Below, piece by piece: positions 46,916-58,433 of a DNA stretch of 64,000 bases; within the stretch, counting starts at the first letter, position 1; every line of letters starts with the position of its first letter. Both the position numbers and the translations under genes were made by a program. The DNA comes from Scenedesmus sp. ARA3 (taxonomy: Eukaryota; Chlorophyta; Chlorophyceae; Sphaeropleales; Scenedesmaceae): NCBI GenBank assembly GCA_004335835.1, contig RWJK01001560.1, forward strand, positions 106,586 through 170,585. Reading direction: 5' to 3'. The notes under the pieces were generated by a model. That model was not told the origin of the DNA, searched no databases, and was given only the letters and a program-made list of their open reading frames with translations.

Positions 46916-48337
46916 GCAGCAGCTGGCTGTGATGTGGCAGCCAGCTGCTGCTGCCTGAGTGGCGAGCCGCAGCTGCTGCTTGTTGCTGCTGCGGGGGCGG
47001 CGATGCGCTGGGTTGGTGCATTGCTGGCCCGCTGGTTGGTGCGCTGGAGCACGTGCAGGAGGGTGCCTTGTCAGTGGGCACGCAGCTTGCGTATTTGGCT
47101 TGATTGGCAGTTGGCAAACACTGATAAGTTGCACAGCAGCACCCGAAGGCTGGGTGTGGAACTGCAGCGCATGTGTTTAGCATAGAGGGCTGGCAGGGCT
47201 GGTGGGGAGGGTGATGGGTTGGGCGGTGGATGGACACTTGACGTCTGCATGCGGTTTGGCAAACACACAGTGCATTGCGCGCTGCGTGTGGGCCAGCCGC
47301 ATCAGACAGGGCCGAATTCAAACATCTGATGTGTGCATGTCATGTCCGCAGTTGAGCCCCTACATGCATATGCGCACACGGGCCCGCGCCTGCTGCTGCT
47401 GCACATTGAGGCGAGTGCTGAGTGGTGTTGGCGCGCCTGCATTAGCTTGCTGGCTTGTTTTTTGATCCCGCTGCCCAGCCTGTTGCACCAGGGCCTGGAC
47501 GGTCCACGTGCAGTGTGAAAGGACGTGGCACCTACGTGCGGGAGGGCAGGTTTATACTGGGAGTTGAATGTGTGTTTTCTGGAGTTGTTACATGACTGTT
47601 ATGTGGCAGCAACCCCGGGCCCTTGTGTGCCTGCAGCTGGCTGAGACAGCAGGCAAGCCTGTGTGGCGAAGAGGGAGGCCAGCATAGTGTACATTTTCTG
47701 TCTGCTGTGGGTGGGTGCAATGAAGCAGTTGCTCTCAGCCAGACCCTGTGTTGGTGCGAGTGAGCGATTTTTGCCAGGGCTGCTACTGCTCCAGTTTTGT
47801 GAGTGCGTGTGCCAGAGAAGAACAAATGTTTCAAGGCACCAATAAGCGCGTTGTCGCTGCTGTTGACAACCACAACATCAGCAGGGCACAGCGAGTGTTC
47901 AAAGCACCTGGTGTGCACTGAATACAGCTGTGGATGTAACTGCTCTCTTTGTTTGGCGCGTGTCAAGCCCCGTCTTGTGACATCATCTTGGGCCTTTACA
48001 TGCAGATTTTTTGTGCCAGCTGCTGGAGCGAGCAGGGTGGGCAACAAACCCAGCTTCCTCCAAAGCTTGATAAGGGGACCGTGCTGGTCGGTCACTATGA
48101 AACGGCTTCTGCAAGCAGCTGCAAAACTCAGAACCCCAGCAGGGTCTAGGGCGCACCATGGTGAGGTGTGCAAGGCCAGCTCGCTGTGCTGCTCCATGCT
48201 CCCCAGACACCAGGCACGGCGATTTGGTTTGCAAAAGCCGTTATACCAGCGTTTAGCACCGCTTCATTGCCGATCAACACTGTGCAGCTGCTGTTGACAA
48301 GTGTGCTTGCTCTTCCTTGCACTGCTTGGCTGCTAAA
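46916..48337. other. Intergenic, 1.4 kb
   Basis: 3' flank of NADP-MDH and 5' flank of the RRF gene. A minus-strand ORF at 47532-48197 has no protein-like features. No repeat recognised. Confidence 0.5.
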
Positions 48338-51242
48338 ATGAAGTGCCTGACCCACACGTCTTCGACATGCTCGGTGAAGCCTTTCACACATAGCGGCAGC
48401 TCGATGCTGCCAGTGCGAGTGAACGTCAGGCGGTCCACACCAGCACCTGTCACCCGGCAATTGCTGCAGCATCAGAGGTGAACAAGGCAGTTTGCATGCA
48501 TAGTTCGCATAAGTTCATGTCGCTTACTGAGAGCTGCCGCCCTGCACAGCAATGGCGTATGTTGGGATGGCAGAGCAGCAGCAGCATGGCAGCAGTACCG
48601 ATTTCAGATGTAATGGCAGCATGGCCAAGCAGCCTCACTACCTCCAGTAGGCTTTCCAGCATAGACCTTCCACAGATGAACCCATCTGGGCACCAATGTG
48701 CTACCAGCAGCACTGGCGTCATGTAGTATGACAGTTGCCCTGCGCCGTGGCTGTGTGCTGGGTGCGGTTGCTGTGCCTGCGCAGCCCACTGCAGCAGCGG
48801 CTAGCTCCCCTGCAGGCCAAGAAGCAGGCGGCTGAGGCAGCTGAGGATGTTGACCTGGACATGGTGGCGCTGGAGGCGGAGTCAGATGCGGTGAGCCAGC
48901 AACGCAACTAGGTAGATGTGTACTCAGCATGCCACACTCTTTGTTACAGAGCCTCGCACTAGAGATGCTGGCAGAGGTGCTGGCAGGATGCTGGTGGAGC
49001 TGCTCGCAGGAGTGGCACTGAAACTTGGAGATGTTGGCAGACTAAGCAGCTGTTATCAGGACAACAGTGAGAGCAGCCAGACGCCTGCCTGCAAGTCTGA
49101 CTGCAGAGCTGCTGGTTGCATGCATGCGCAACTGCACAGTTTTGCAACGGCTGGTGTTGCCAGCATCAGCGTGGCTTGTTCCAGCTCTGCTGTCAACCAG
49201 CTTGTTTGTGTCACGGCGCGCATGCCTGCAGGAGGAGCGCATGCAGAAGGCTGTGAGCGTGGTGGCAGACAACTTCAACACCATGCGCACGGGCCGCGCC
49301 AACCCAGCCATCCTGGACCGCATCCAGGTGCGGCACCAGCACAACAGCAGCAGCAGCGGCAGCAGCAATAGCGGCAGCAGCAGCACCAGTCCGGTCAGCG
49401 TCTCAGTGACTCTGGCATGTAGTCGGCAAAGACGTGCAGTTGGCAGTACAGCCCGCAACCTTGTTTAGGCCTGAGGGGCAGCAGCAGTGCGCAGCCAGCC
49501 TTGCAGTTCGCAGCAGCCCGTGATGGAGCCTGATGAGAGCTTGTCCGCCAGCGCTTGCCAAGCTCTCTTCTTACCCTTGTTTTGTCAAAACCCTGCATCA
49601 AACCGCGGAACTGCTTCTTCTATGCCACCCGTCACCACACCATCCACGCCGCCAGGTCGACTATTACGGCGCCCCACGCCCATCAAGAGCCTCGCCTCCA
49701 TCGCTGCTGATCTCTCAACCCATCCAACCCTCAACATTGTAACTGTTTCTCCCGCACCTCACCCAACCCAACCACAGCCAGGTCGACTATAACGGCGCCC
49801 CCACACCCCTCAAGCGCCTCGCCTCCATCGCTGCTGATCTCTTAACCCTTCCAACCCTTCACCTTGCAACTGTTTCTCCCGCACCTCACCCCACCAAACC
49901 ACCGCCAGGTCGACTACTACGGCGCGCCCACGCCCATTAAGCCTCGCTTCCATCTCTGCCAAGCTCTTCATCCATTCAACCCTTAGCTTTGCAACTGCTT
50001 CTCTGTCCCTCTATCCGCACACCACACACCACCCACACCGCCAGGTCGACTACTACGGCGCGCTCACGCCCATCAAGAGCCTCGCCTCCATCGCTGTGCC
50101 TGACGCCAGCACGCTGACCATCACGCCTTTCGACAAGGGCAGCATCAAGGACATCGAGAAGGCGCTGAACGAGTCAGACATCGGCATCAACCCCAACAAT
50201 GATGGCCAGAAGATCCGGCTCGTCATCCCGCCCATGACACAGGTGGGGGGCAGGGGCGCTGCTGGAAGGAGTTTATTGTTTGCTCCGCTCTGTGGGGGTG
50301 CAACAGCTGGCAGGTAGTAGCGAGGACGTCTGACAGCGCGTGCAGCAGCTGCCTGGCAGTGGTTTGGCGTAGCACTTGGTACTCTGATGTGAGGTGGGGG
50401 CACTGCATTATGAGACGGCCAGAAGATGCGGCTCGTCATCCTGCCCATTGCGCAGGTGAAGGGTGCAGCACTTGAGGCTGCAGGTGGTGTGTTGTGGCAG
50501 CTGTGTAGACGTGCAGCAGCTGACAGGCAGCAGCGTGGCATGCGATGGGTAGCAGCAGGGGGTCGTGCACGGCACAAGTTGCGTGTTTTGTACTTGGTGC
50601 TGTGCTCTGCTGCTTGCTGTGCCTGGGAGGTTTTATGACCGTAGTCATGGGTCTGCCAGTAACTGCGCAACATAATGTTTTTTTGCTGTCAGCAGCATGC
50701 TTGTGCCACTGTCATCACCTGCTGCTGCTGCTGCTGCTGTGCTCGCCTTGCAGGACCGGCGCAAGGAGCTGAGCAAGAAGGTGTCCAAGATGGGTGAGGA
50801 CGGCAAGGTGGCGGTGCGCAACGTGCGCAAGGACATCCTCAAGCGCCTCGACAAGTGAGGCGCTGCTTGCACTGTTTCTGTCTACAAGCCACTGCTTTCT
50901 GTGTATGTGCAAGTTTGGTGCGTGTTTGTATCTGCAAGGTGTTTGTACACTGTGTACCCGCCGCAGTCTAGTGTGGGGTTGGATTGCTCCTTTGCTCTTA
51001 GCGCCCTGGCATTCCTGTCTGCTTGTGTGGCATGAATCATTTACCACTGCACAAGCTACACATGCCAGCTGTCCTCAGGCTGTCGCTCGTTTTGATTGCT
51101 GTTGTAACGCATCTTCAGGTACGACTTCCCCAAAGACACCAAGAAGGACCTGGAGGACGGCATCCAGAAGCTGACGGACGGCTTTGTCAAGAAGCTGGAT
51201 GAGATGGTCAAGGCCAAGAGCGACGACATCATGAAGGTCTGA
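48338..51242 (+). CDS. RRF: Plastid ribosome recycling factor
   Basis: Six exons give 254 residues: 48338-48477, 48785-48890, 49232-49327, 50045-50242, 50754-50854, 51119-51242. The factor splits post-termination ribosomes with EF-G. Exon 1 is a transit peptide beginning [20 protein letters not shown]; its phase 2 end fits exon 2 exactly, giving ...[16 protein letters not shown]. The RRF body has the long-helix start [32 protein letters not shown], then [60 protein letters not shown] and [19 protein letters not shown], all family hallmarks. The conserved Pro of the YYGxP loop (inter-domain hinge region) is Leu here (codon 50063-50065). Intron 3 contains three partial copies of the start of exon 4, and intron 4 one copy of its end. 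A TGTAA lies 78 bases after the stop. Confidence 0.94.
49656..50080 (+). repeat. Four tandem copies of the RRF exon 4 acceptor region
   Basis: Each copy begins CCAG|GTCGACTA, with exon-like starts at 49656, 49782, 49909 and the real exon at 50045 (spacing 126, 127, 136). The copies include 30-45 coding bases and the pyrimidine-rich intron end. Copy 1 lacks one base and copy 3 several, so both are frameshifted; copy 2 stays open for about 20 codons. Confidence 0.95.
50195..50455 (+). repeat. Duplicated 3' end of RRF exon 4 with its donor
   Basis: GGCCAGAAGATCCGGCTCGT with the donor at 50243 recurs as GGCCAGAAGATGCGGCTCGT with a donor at 50456 (spacing 213). The following intronic sequence, including a GGCAGGTAG-like segment, is also recognisably copied. 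Confidence 0.9.
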
Positions 51243-52664
51243 GCAGCAGCAGCAGCAGCAGCAGCAGCATCAGTGGCAGAAAAAACAGCAGGGGTGGCAG
51301 TGGTGCAAGGCGATGCTCATGTAACAGCGCGTTGGCAGCATGCTGGTCGCATCGGCAGCAGTCGGTGTACGTGCACGGCGGCAGAGCAGGCTCAGCGCTA
51401 GCCGGTGCATGTGTATGCTGACATGGTTATGGAGAGAAGAGTTTGCACAATGCAGTGCGAATGCAAGTCCCGCCCAGGTGATGCATCATGCATCGGTTGC
51501 ACTTGCACATACCCTTGAGGAAAAGCTTGCACGTCTGAGGGCTGGTACTGCAGCGCGCTGCAGCAGGTTTGTTTGCTGCCGCAGCGCCTGTGCGGCTAGC
51601 CTGCAGTTGCGCTAGGCTTGGTGTTGCGCGTGCACTGCTCCCTGAGTGCTGCCGGCACACCTGGGTTGGGTCCTAGCCTTGCGGACAACCCCGAGCTGTG
51701 CAGCATGCAGGTGGAGGCGCACCCGCTTGACGAACGCACCATGCCGCTTTGCAGAGCCTATCATAGGCACAGTATGCGTTCACGCACCATATGATGCATG
51801 GCGGCACAGGCTCTGAACCCACCAGATTGAGACTGCTTGCGCTTGTCCGTTGGGGGTTGTCTTTGTTGTGTAAGTTCTGTGTACACTATCATGCATGGTC
51901 TTAAAGTCTCAGCACAAAATACTGCTGAAACGGCGCCCAGCGCGTCACTGTTACAACGCCATTCGGAAGACAGTATGTATCATGTTACAATCAGCAGCGA
52001 CCCTAGCTGACTGTACAAAAAACATTAGGTATTCAACATCACCAGGCCTTGACAAAACAACGCCGCAGCGCACAACATCCAAGTCCTACAGCCATACAAA
52101 TACAGGCTGGTGTGAGGCTGGAACGCACACAGCTGGCGGTCCATTTGGGCACTTGCAAGTGCTCAGAGTACAGCGGGTAGATATGATGGACGGTGCCCGA
52201 GCCCCTTGCATGCCTGTGCTGCAACAACACAGCATGTGCATTTACCATGCCTAAACTTTATTTGAATTTGTCATTTTACAGCATGTACCGTCATGTACCC
52301 AACATCTTCATCCAGGTAAGGGTCGCCAGAGATCACCAGCTGCAACAGCAGCCGATGCAAGAGGTGCTCTCCAGTCATCAGCGCACTACACCATGGTGTA
52401 CATCTGCTCAGGTAAAAGAAAAAAAGAAGCGCCGGACGCATGATGCTGAGGCACTCGTCAAGTACGTGTACACCCAGCCGCCCCTTCACCAACTCGACAA
52501 CATGTAGCTGCAAAAGCAGCTGAAAGTTGATACATGTACAGGCACCAAAGTGCTGCCAGCGCTGCAGAGCTGCATGGCAGCATACGCTGCACAAGCAGCG
52601 TCAACTCCTCAAGCCCCACACAGCAATTCCATCCCACACACCCACACACCAGCAGCGCCCACAC
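51243..52664. other. Intergenic between convergent genes, 1.4 kb
   Basis: It contains the 3' UTRs of RRF (+) and the MFS gene (-), a (CAG)8-9 tract right after the RRF stop, and otherwise no recognised feature. Confidence 0.5.
51320..51324 (+). terminator. Candidate algal polyadenylation signal TGTAA
   Basis: It lies 78 bases after the RRF stop codon, just beyond a (CAG)n tract at 51244-51269. Motif and distance fit; not otherwise tested. Confidence 0.5.
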
Positions 52665-55600
52665 TCAATGATACACCGCCACACCCGTGTCGCTGCCACC
52701 TCCCCACGTCTTTGCCATCGCCTTGTCCTTTGCATAAAAGAAGTGCAGCACTGTGTAGAACACCAGGCACAGGCTCCACGGCAGTGCCATGCAAGCCAGC
52801 AGGCTGCTGCCAAGTGCTGATGCATTGTGTGCTCGCAGCTGCTGGTCCTGCAGGGCCTCATCACTCAGGGATCCGCTGAAGCCAAAAGCTCGCTCAGCCA
52901 GCAGGCCAACCACGGGTGCGGCGCAAGCGGCGATGGAGTTCTCAAAGGACCTGGCAACAGCAGGAGCAGCAGCAGCAGCAGCAGCAGCGGCGGCGGCGGC
53001 GGCGGCAGTATGAGAAGTAGCGACAGGAGGCAGGGGGGTGAGAGACAAGCAGAGGCACAGCAGCCGCATGCCGCACAATGCGCCATATTTTTGTCTCTCA
53101 GCGCACACCAGCAGCCACAGCCAAAGATTGTCCAGGCGCAACAGGTATATGCATGCACCAGCATGCTCACCAAGGGCACTGTTCGGTCTCACCTGTAATG
53201 GACTCACCACCACAGGAACACACCACAACAACCCAGCAGCAAACACCCCAGCCAACACCACTTCACCAGCCACACCTGCAGCTGGCCTCACCTGTCAAAC
53301 GCATAGACGGCGGAGCGCTGAACACTGCAGAATCCAAGCAACGCACAGAGCCAACGCAACTTCAAAATCCCAGCAACAGCAAAGGCAGCAACACTTTGTG
53401 GCCTCACCTGTCAAACGCACAGATGGTGGAGCGCAGCTCGTCAGGCACAATGGCTCAAGCCACTGCAACATTCCAACAGCAGCAAATACCAAGGCCACTG
53501 CACGACTTGTGTGTTGAAAGACGCTGCTGGGCCTCACCTGTCGAACGCATATATGGTAGAGCGCAGCTCGTCAGGCACTATCTCCGCAAAAATCGGGCTG
53601 TTGCAGCCCGCACCAGCCCATGTACACGTCAGCCCCATGACAAACATCACCACGCCATATGCCACAGGAGTGGCAGCTAAGCTGCTACTGGGCAGGCCCT
53701 TTAGCAGCAGCCAGGTCAGTGGGATGCCGCAGAACACGGAGATCTGTGCGGTTAGGATGCGGCCGTTGTTGGGTAGGCGCTTCGCCATACGGTCGCCCAC
53801 TGCACCGCCCAGCAGAGCGCCCTGTGAAACACAGCAGAAGACGATCCCAGCGCAGAAGCAGCAGCAGCAGAAGCACTGTAAGAGTGGGCTTATGAGTATT
53901 TTTTCACTTTGCAGCAGCTTCTGCAGCGTGCAGCATACAAACATCCCAGGATCATCTGCAGATTTCATGCAGTGCACCGGGGGCAGACGGGCAGGATACG
54001 CCGTGAGCAACACTGTACAACCGCCCACAAGCACCAGCCACCAGCAACGCCAATCAACACGTCCCTGCTGCCTTCAGTTAGCGTTGCTGCTTCCAACAGC
54101 ACCCAGCCAGCACGACAGACCCAACCACGGCACGAACCCATGCACAGCAAAAAACCGGGTTTAACACGCACCCCAGCCACGCCTGCGCCAAACGTTGCCA
54201 CCAGCAGGCTTGCTGTGGTGTCGTTGAAGCCTGTGAGCTGCAGCCACAGCGTGAAGAAGACCATGGCCTGCCAGGGGAAGCAGCCCACGATGCCCTGCAG
54301 CACGATGGCCTGCACGCCAGAACGGCACAGCATGGCGCAGCACGGCATAGCACGGCGCGGCACAACAGTCAGTAGACAGAGGTCAGTCAGCAGCCACTGG
54401 ACATCAGTGTAGGAGCTGTCAGAGGGAAATACATGTCAGGCCGGAGCCAGAGTGCTGAGCTGTTGGCAAACACTAGCATGCACTCAGCAGCAGCAGCAGC
54501 AGCAACCACCAGGCAGGAGCTGCGATCGCAGCCACACAGCTGTTGACAAGCTGGCCAGACATCCAGCAGCAGCAGCAGCAGCAGCAGCAGCGCCGAGGCC
54601 TCACCTGGAAGGTGCGGATTTGCAGCATCCAGCAGATGTCTGCAACCACGCCCCGCTTGCGGCCCTTGAAGCGGCCCCGCACATCCACAGGGCTATCACC
54701 ATCACCACCAGCAGCAGCAGCAGCGCCTTTCAAGACAGCAGGCCCCAGGGTGCTGTGGTCATGCTGTTGCGAGTGCTGGTGGTGGTGGTGGTGCTGCTGC
54801 TGCTGGCTGCCGTACTCGTGTGCTGAGGTGATACTGTGCTGGTTGGCCAGGTCGCTTTTGAGATGTGGCTGCAGCAGCTGCTCGCCAGCTGCAAGAGAAA
54901 GACACAGCAGCACGGCGCACAGATACAGTATGTCAAACAGCGCGCTACGCAATTGTGGCATGTGACAGCACCAACGCAGGCGTTCTCTGACAACATCTGA
55001 CAATCATTGTGCAGTAGCGATATCAGCATTCCAGCGATTGTGGTGCCTGCATTTGCACTGTGCGACCGACCTTCACCCACATGTAACTTCCCTCTATCTT
55101 CACGCAACCGCAACAACGCATACATCTGTGACATCAACCTGTAGCATAGCAACGGAAACAAGCCACCCCCACCAGCCGTTGCTTTTTCATTTGTGACTGC
55201 CCCTCACCTTTGCCATTGACGGCCACCGCCACATGGTGGGGCCTGAACACCAGCGCCCTGCTGCTGCCCCCAGCAGCAGCATCATATACATCAAGCCCTG
55301 GCTGCGTGTCACTCTGCCCACCACCAGCCTCGCCAACCAGCCTGCTGCTGCTGCTACTGTCCTGCATCCATCCCTGGCTGCGGCTGCTGCTGCTGCTGCC
55401 GCCGCCCGCATGCTTCTGCTGCAGTGATCGCCGCCTGTCAAGCAGCACACCAGCCATACCAGGCAATGCACTGCCACCTCCAGCAACCCAGCCGTTTGCA
55501 CCTGCTACTGCACCATCCCTACTGCTGTAGCTACTATAACCAATGTCAACATCATCACGGGCACTGCTGGCAGCAGCAGCAGCAGCCGCAACATGCTGCT

Positions 55601-57613
55601 GCTGCTGCTGCTGGGGGCTGCTAGGTCTGTCGGGGCTCCTAGTGAGCAGGCTGGCCACGTCAGCAGCAGGCAGCAGGCTGTACGGTAAGCCACGCCGCCG
55701 AGGGTCTGAGGCAAACAGCAGCGCCAGGCCACCTGCGCGGTGCGACACAGCAGCAGTGGCATTGTGCGTGTGAGCAATTGTGGTGCAAGCTGCCAGCCAG
55801 CAGGACTGTGTCGTGGAGGCAGTGCGCCGTACACAACTTGGAGCTGCACCTGCTGCACCACCACCACACAGCCCATGGCATTCACCCATAGTTACCCACA
55901 AACAGCGCTCAGCAGCACGATGCGGTATCTGCGACTACTAGCAGCAGACCCCAACACCAGCAGCAGCAGCAGCAGCAGGAACAGTTGCACTGTAGCAGCG
56001 CCGCTTCGCACTCACCCACGATCAAGCTGAGCAGCGCAATGCAATGAAAAGCCGCCCTCCACCCGTCAATGCCCAGCGGCCGCAGCCCGCCCATATTTGT
56101 AGCAAACACGCCTCCCAGCATGCCCCCTAGGCTTGCAGTCAGCTGCAGCGTGCCGAAGGCCCTGCCGCGCTGCTCTGCTGGGTACAGGTCAGCGATGAGG
56201 GACTGGCAGCAGGGCACCAGCAGTGCCAGGCCCAGGCCGTTCACGCCAGCAAACATCATGGCCTGCAGGTGCGTGCAAATGCGGCGCAAAATGCACATGC
56301 CTGCGTGTTGGGGGAACGTTTGGGTAGGCACAGCAGGCCGGCGGCACATAGCATGGCAAGGCATGGAGGCATCAGCGCAGGCCCATGAGGCTGCCGCTGG
56401 ATGCAACGCTGCATGCAACGGCGCAAGGGGACATGCCAGCAGCAGCGCTGGTTACGGGCTTCACACATGACGGCGCACCAGCAGCAGCGCAGCTACACGC
56501 ATTGTGAGCCTAGTCTTGCCGCACACTCGCACCCCGCTCACAACCCACCCAGGCCCACACGGCCGCCCGCCCCACCTGGTGCAGCGTGACAGTGAGCGCC
56601 ATGACGCTGGTCATGATGCCCCAGATCCGCACAATCAACAACACTGCATACAAGCAGTTCTAAGGTCTTGCCTCCGCTCCACCCCACCTGGTGCAGCGTC
56701 ACGGCAAGCGTCATGGCAGCAGCATAACAACACCAGCAGCACACACACACACGCACCTGGTGCAGCGTGACTGTGAGTGCCATGGCGGAGGTCATGATGC
56801 CCCAGATGAAGGCGCCAGTGCTCAGCACAGCCACGCGGTTGTAGCGGTCACCCAGGATGCCGCTCAGCGGGGAGGCCAGCGTCTGCAGCAGCAGCAGCAG
56901 CAGCAGCAGTGGCAGCAGCAGCAGCAGCAGCGGCGGCGCCGGCAGCAGCAGCAGCGGCGGCGGTGGCGGCGGCGGCAGCAGCAGCAGCGCAGAGATAATC
57001 AAAGGTGTTGCATGAGCAGGAGCAAGTACTGCTGCTGGCCAGCAACCTGGCGCGCCTTGGCCGCTACAACTTATGATACTCTATTACTGCAATGCACATG
57101 CACATTGGTTGCTGCTGCTGCTGCTGCTGCTGTTGTTGGCCTGCGTATACACCACGCCCCACGCACCTGCACCATTGCCCTGCACAGTGTCAGCGTGCCC
57201 AGCTGCACTGGCGTGGCATTCAATGAGCGGCCCACAAACAGGTACACTGCCGGCAGCACCTGCGCATTCACAATATACAGCACAGCAGGGCCAGCCAAGA
57301 GAGTGAAGGCTAGGACAAAGGAGCAAAGGATGACCTGGCCAGATGAACAAGTTCATACCTGTAGACAGATGCAAATCAATTCAGGCATACTACTGTCATG
57401 GCAGTGACGCTACCTCTGGAACAGCATGCAATGCATGCTGTGCATGCTTGTAGCCTGCCCAACCGCATCCAACTGCTGCTACTGCTGCTGCTGCCGCTGC
57501 TGCTGCTGCTGCTGCAGGCGCACCTGCTCGTTGGCCTGCTCCACCACCATAGCCAGGTTGACCAAGGCTACTGTACGCAACCGGGCATTAGGGACGCCTG
57601 CCATGCCTGTCAT
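52665..57613 (-). CDS. Major facilitator superfamily transporter, plant UNE2-like
   Basis: Nine minus-strand exons give 685 residues in one frame: 57613-57524, 57259-57167, 56882-56757, 56262-56016, 55732-55208, 54888-54605, 54294-54172, 53821-53538, 52950-52665. The first half has TLTLCRAMVQ, then SPLSGILGDRYNRVAVLSTG (the MFS loop 2-3 signature) and FAGVNGLGLALLVPCCQSLI, ADLYPAEQRGRAFGTLQLTA. The second half has GALLGGAVGDRMAKRLPNNG and VPDELRSTIYAFDRSFENSI. These match a plant family around Arabidopsis UNE2 (At1g78130), whose substrate is not known to me. The two halves are separated by a 250-residue loop rich in Ser, Gly, Gln and His runs (exons 5-6), far longer than usual. An alternative acceptor at 57335 would add 25 in-frame, strongly hydrophobic residues to exon 2. 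The protein is a multispanning membrane protein; the membrane cannot be told from sequence. Confidence 0.92.
53281..53570 (-). repeat. Three copies of the MFS exon 8 donor region
   Basis: Read on the gene strand, the real exon end (donor after 53538, coding STIYAFDR) is followed in the intron by two copies with donors after 53408 (STICAFDR) and 53292 (SAVYAFDR). Spacings are 130 and 116. All keep GACAG|GTGAGGCC. Confidence 0.93.
56573..56800 (-). repeat. Three copies of the MFS exon 3 donor region
   Basis: The real exon 3 end (donor after 56757, coding ALTVTLHQ) is followed by copies ending at 56688 and 56576, each with CTGCACCAG|GTG. The farthest copy keeps about 55 coding bases (GIMTSVMALTVTLHQ-like), the nearer about 35. 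Confidence 0.93.
56886..56995 (-). repeat. Triplet tract (sense CTG/CCG) before MFS exon 3 acceptor
   Basis: On the gene strand this is a 110-base run of CTG and GCC/GCT triplets ending directly at the CTGCAG acceptor of exon 3. Confidence 0.85.
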
Positions 57614-58433
57614 GGTGCTGCCTGCAGCGGACAAGGGCAACAGCAAACCTGTGAGCTTACAGAGCTTTTGTAACAGCTTTGCAGGGAAGCCACAGCTCCG
57701 CTGTCATGTTGTGGGCCTCAGCACACTGCTAGCTGAACTGTGTTGCAATGTAAACTGCAGCAAAAGCGCCTTAGCGCCCAACAGCACCATTGGAGGCAAG
57801 ACACAACACACAGTGCCTGTCCAACACAAGGAACATTGGCTAGCTCAATACCACCCATGCAGAGCCCATGTACGCCCAGCAGCAGAATATGTTGCACAAC
57901 TGACCGTTTCTCACCTTCAATTCAACGTCAAGAAGCCAGATGACCCTGCACCAGCGCGTGAGCGCCCGTCCTATACGGACAGGCCGAGACCGCGCGCGGC
58001 AGGGTGCCCAGAGCTCCTCAACCTCACTATCTATCCTACATACGCTGCAAAACCAGAAGATCGAGCGACTACATCACTAGAGAGAGCTTGCACATGAAGT
58101 GCCTGAACATATGACTCAAGGTGCATCGTTTGCGCAGCAAGCAGGTTCCATTGGTCTTGATCGTCTTCAATGGAGTATTGAAGGCCTTTTACAGTGTGCT
58201 GGCACGATCCAGACTCTGTTACGCTAACGTTGGTACTTTTCCTTGCAGACAACATCAGCTTTGGAGCAAGCTGTTTGCTTTAGATGTAAAAAACCTAGAC
58301 CATAAGCTGTCTATCGTACCTACATGATCAGGAACGTCAACTCTGTCGAACAAGGAGAGCAGAGCACAGCTGACATACACAAAGTCCGTCTGCTTATGCT
58401 GCAGACGGCTTGAAACGCAGCAAACCTAGCATA
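57614..58433. promoter_or_regulatory. Shared 820-bp region between divergent MFS and TGD1 genes
   Basis: It lies between the start codons of the minus-strand transporter and the plus-strand TGD1 gene, so both promoters are expected here. GC content drops compared with the genes. No specific element recognised. Confidence 0.5.

Noticed and set aside
48097..48165. Alternative RRF first exon starting MKRLLQAAAKLRTPAG
   Set aside because: It has a possible donor, but the ATG at 48338 gives a better transit peptide and an exact phase-2 join to exon 2. Worth testing by 5' RACE.
47532..48197. 221-codon minus-strand ORF
   Set aside because: No family resemblance, unusual Cys/His/Ser composition and overlap with flanks of well-supported plus-strand genes.
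48300..48470. Protein-like minus-strand reading ([15 protein letters not shown]...)
   Set aside because: It is the reverse complement of the RRF transit-peptide exon, whose phase joins exactly to RRF exon 2; the minus reading has no start and no partner exon.
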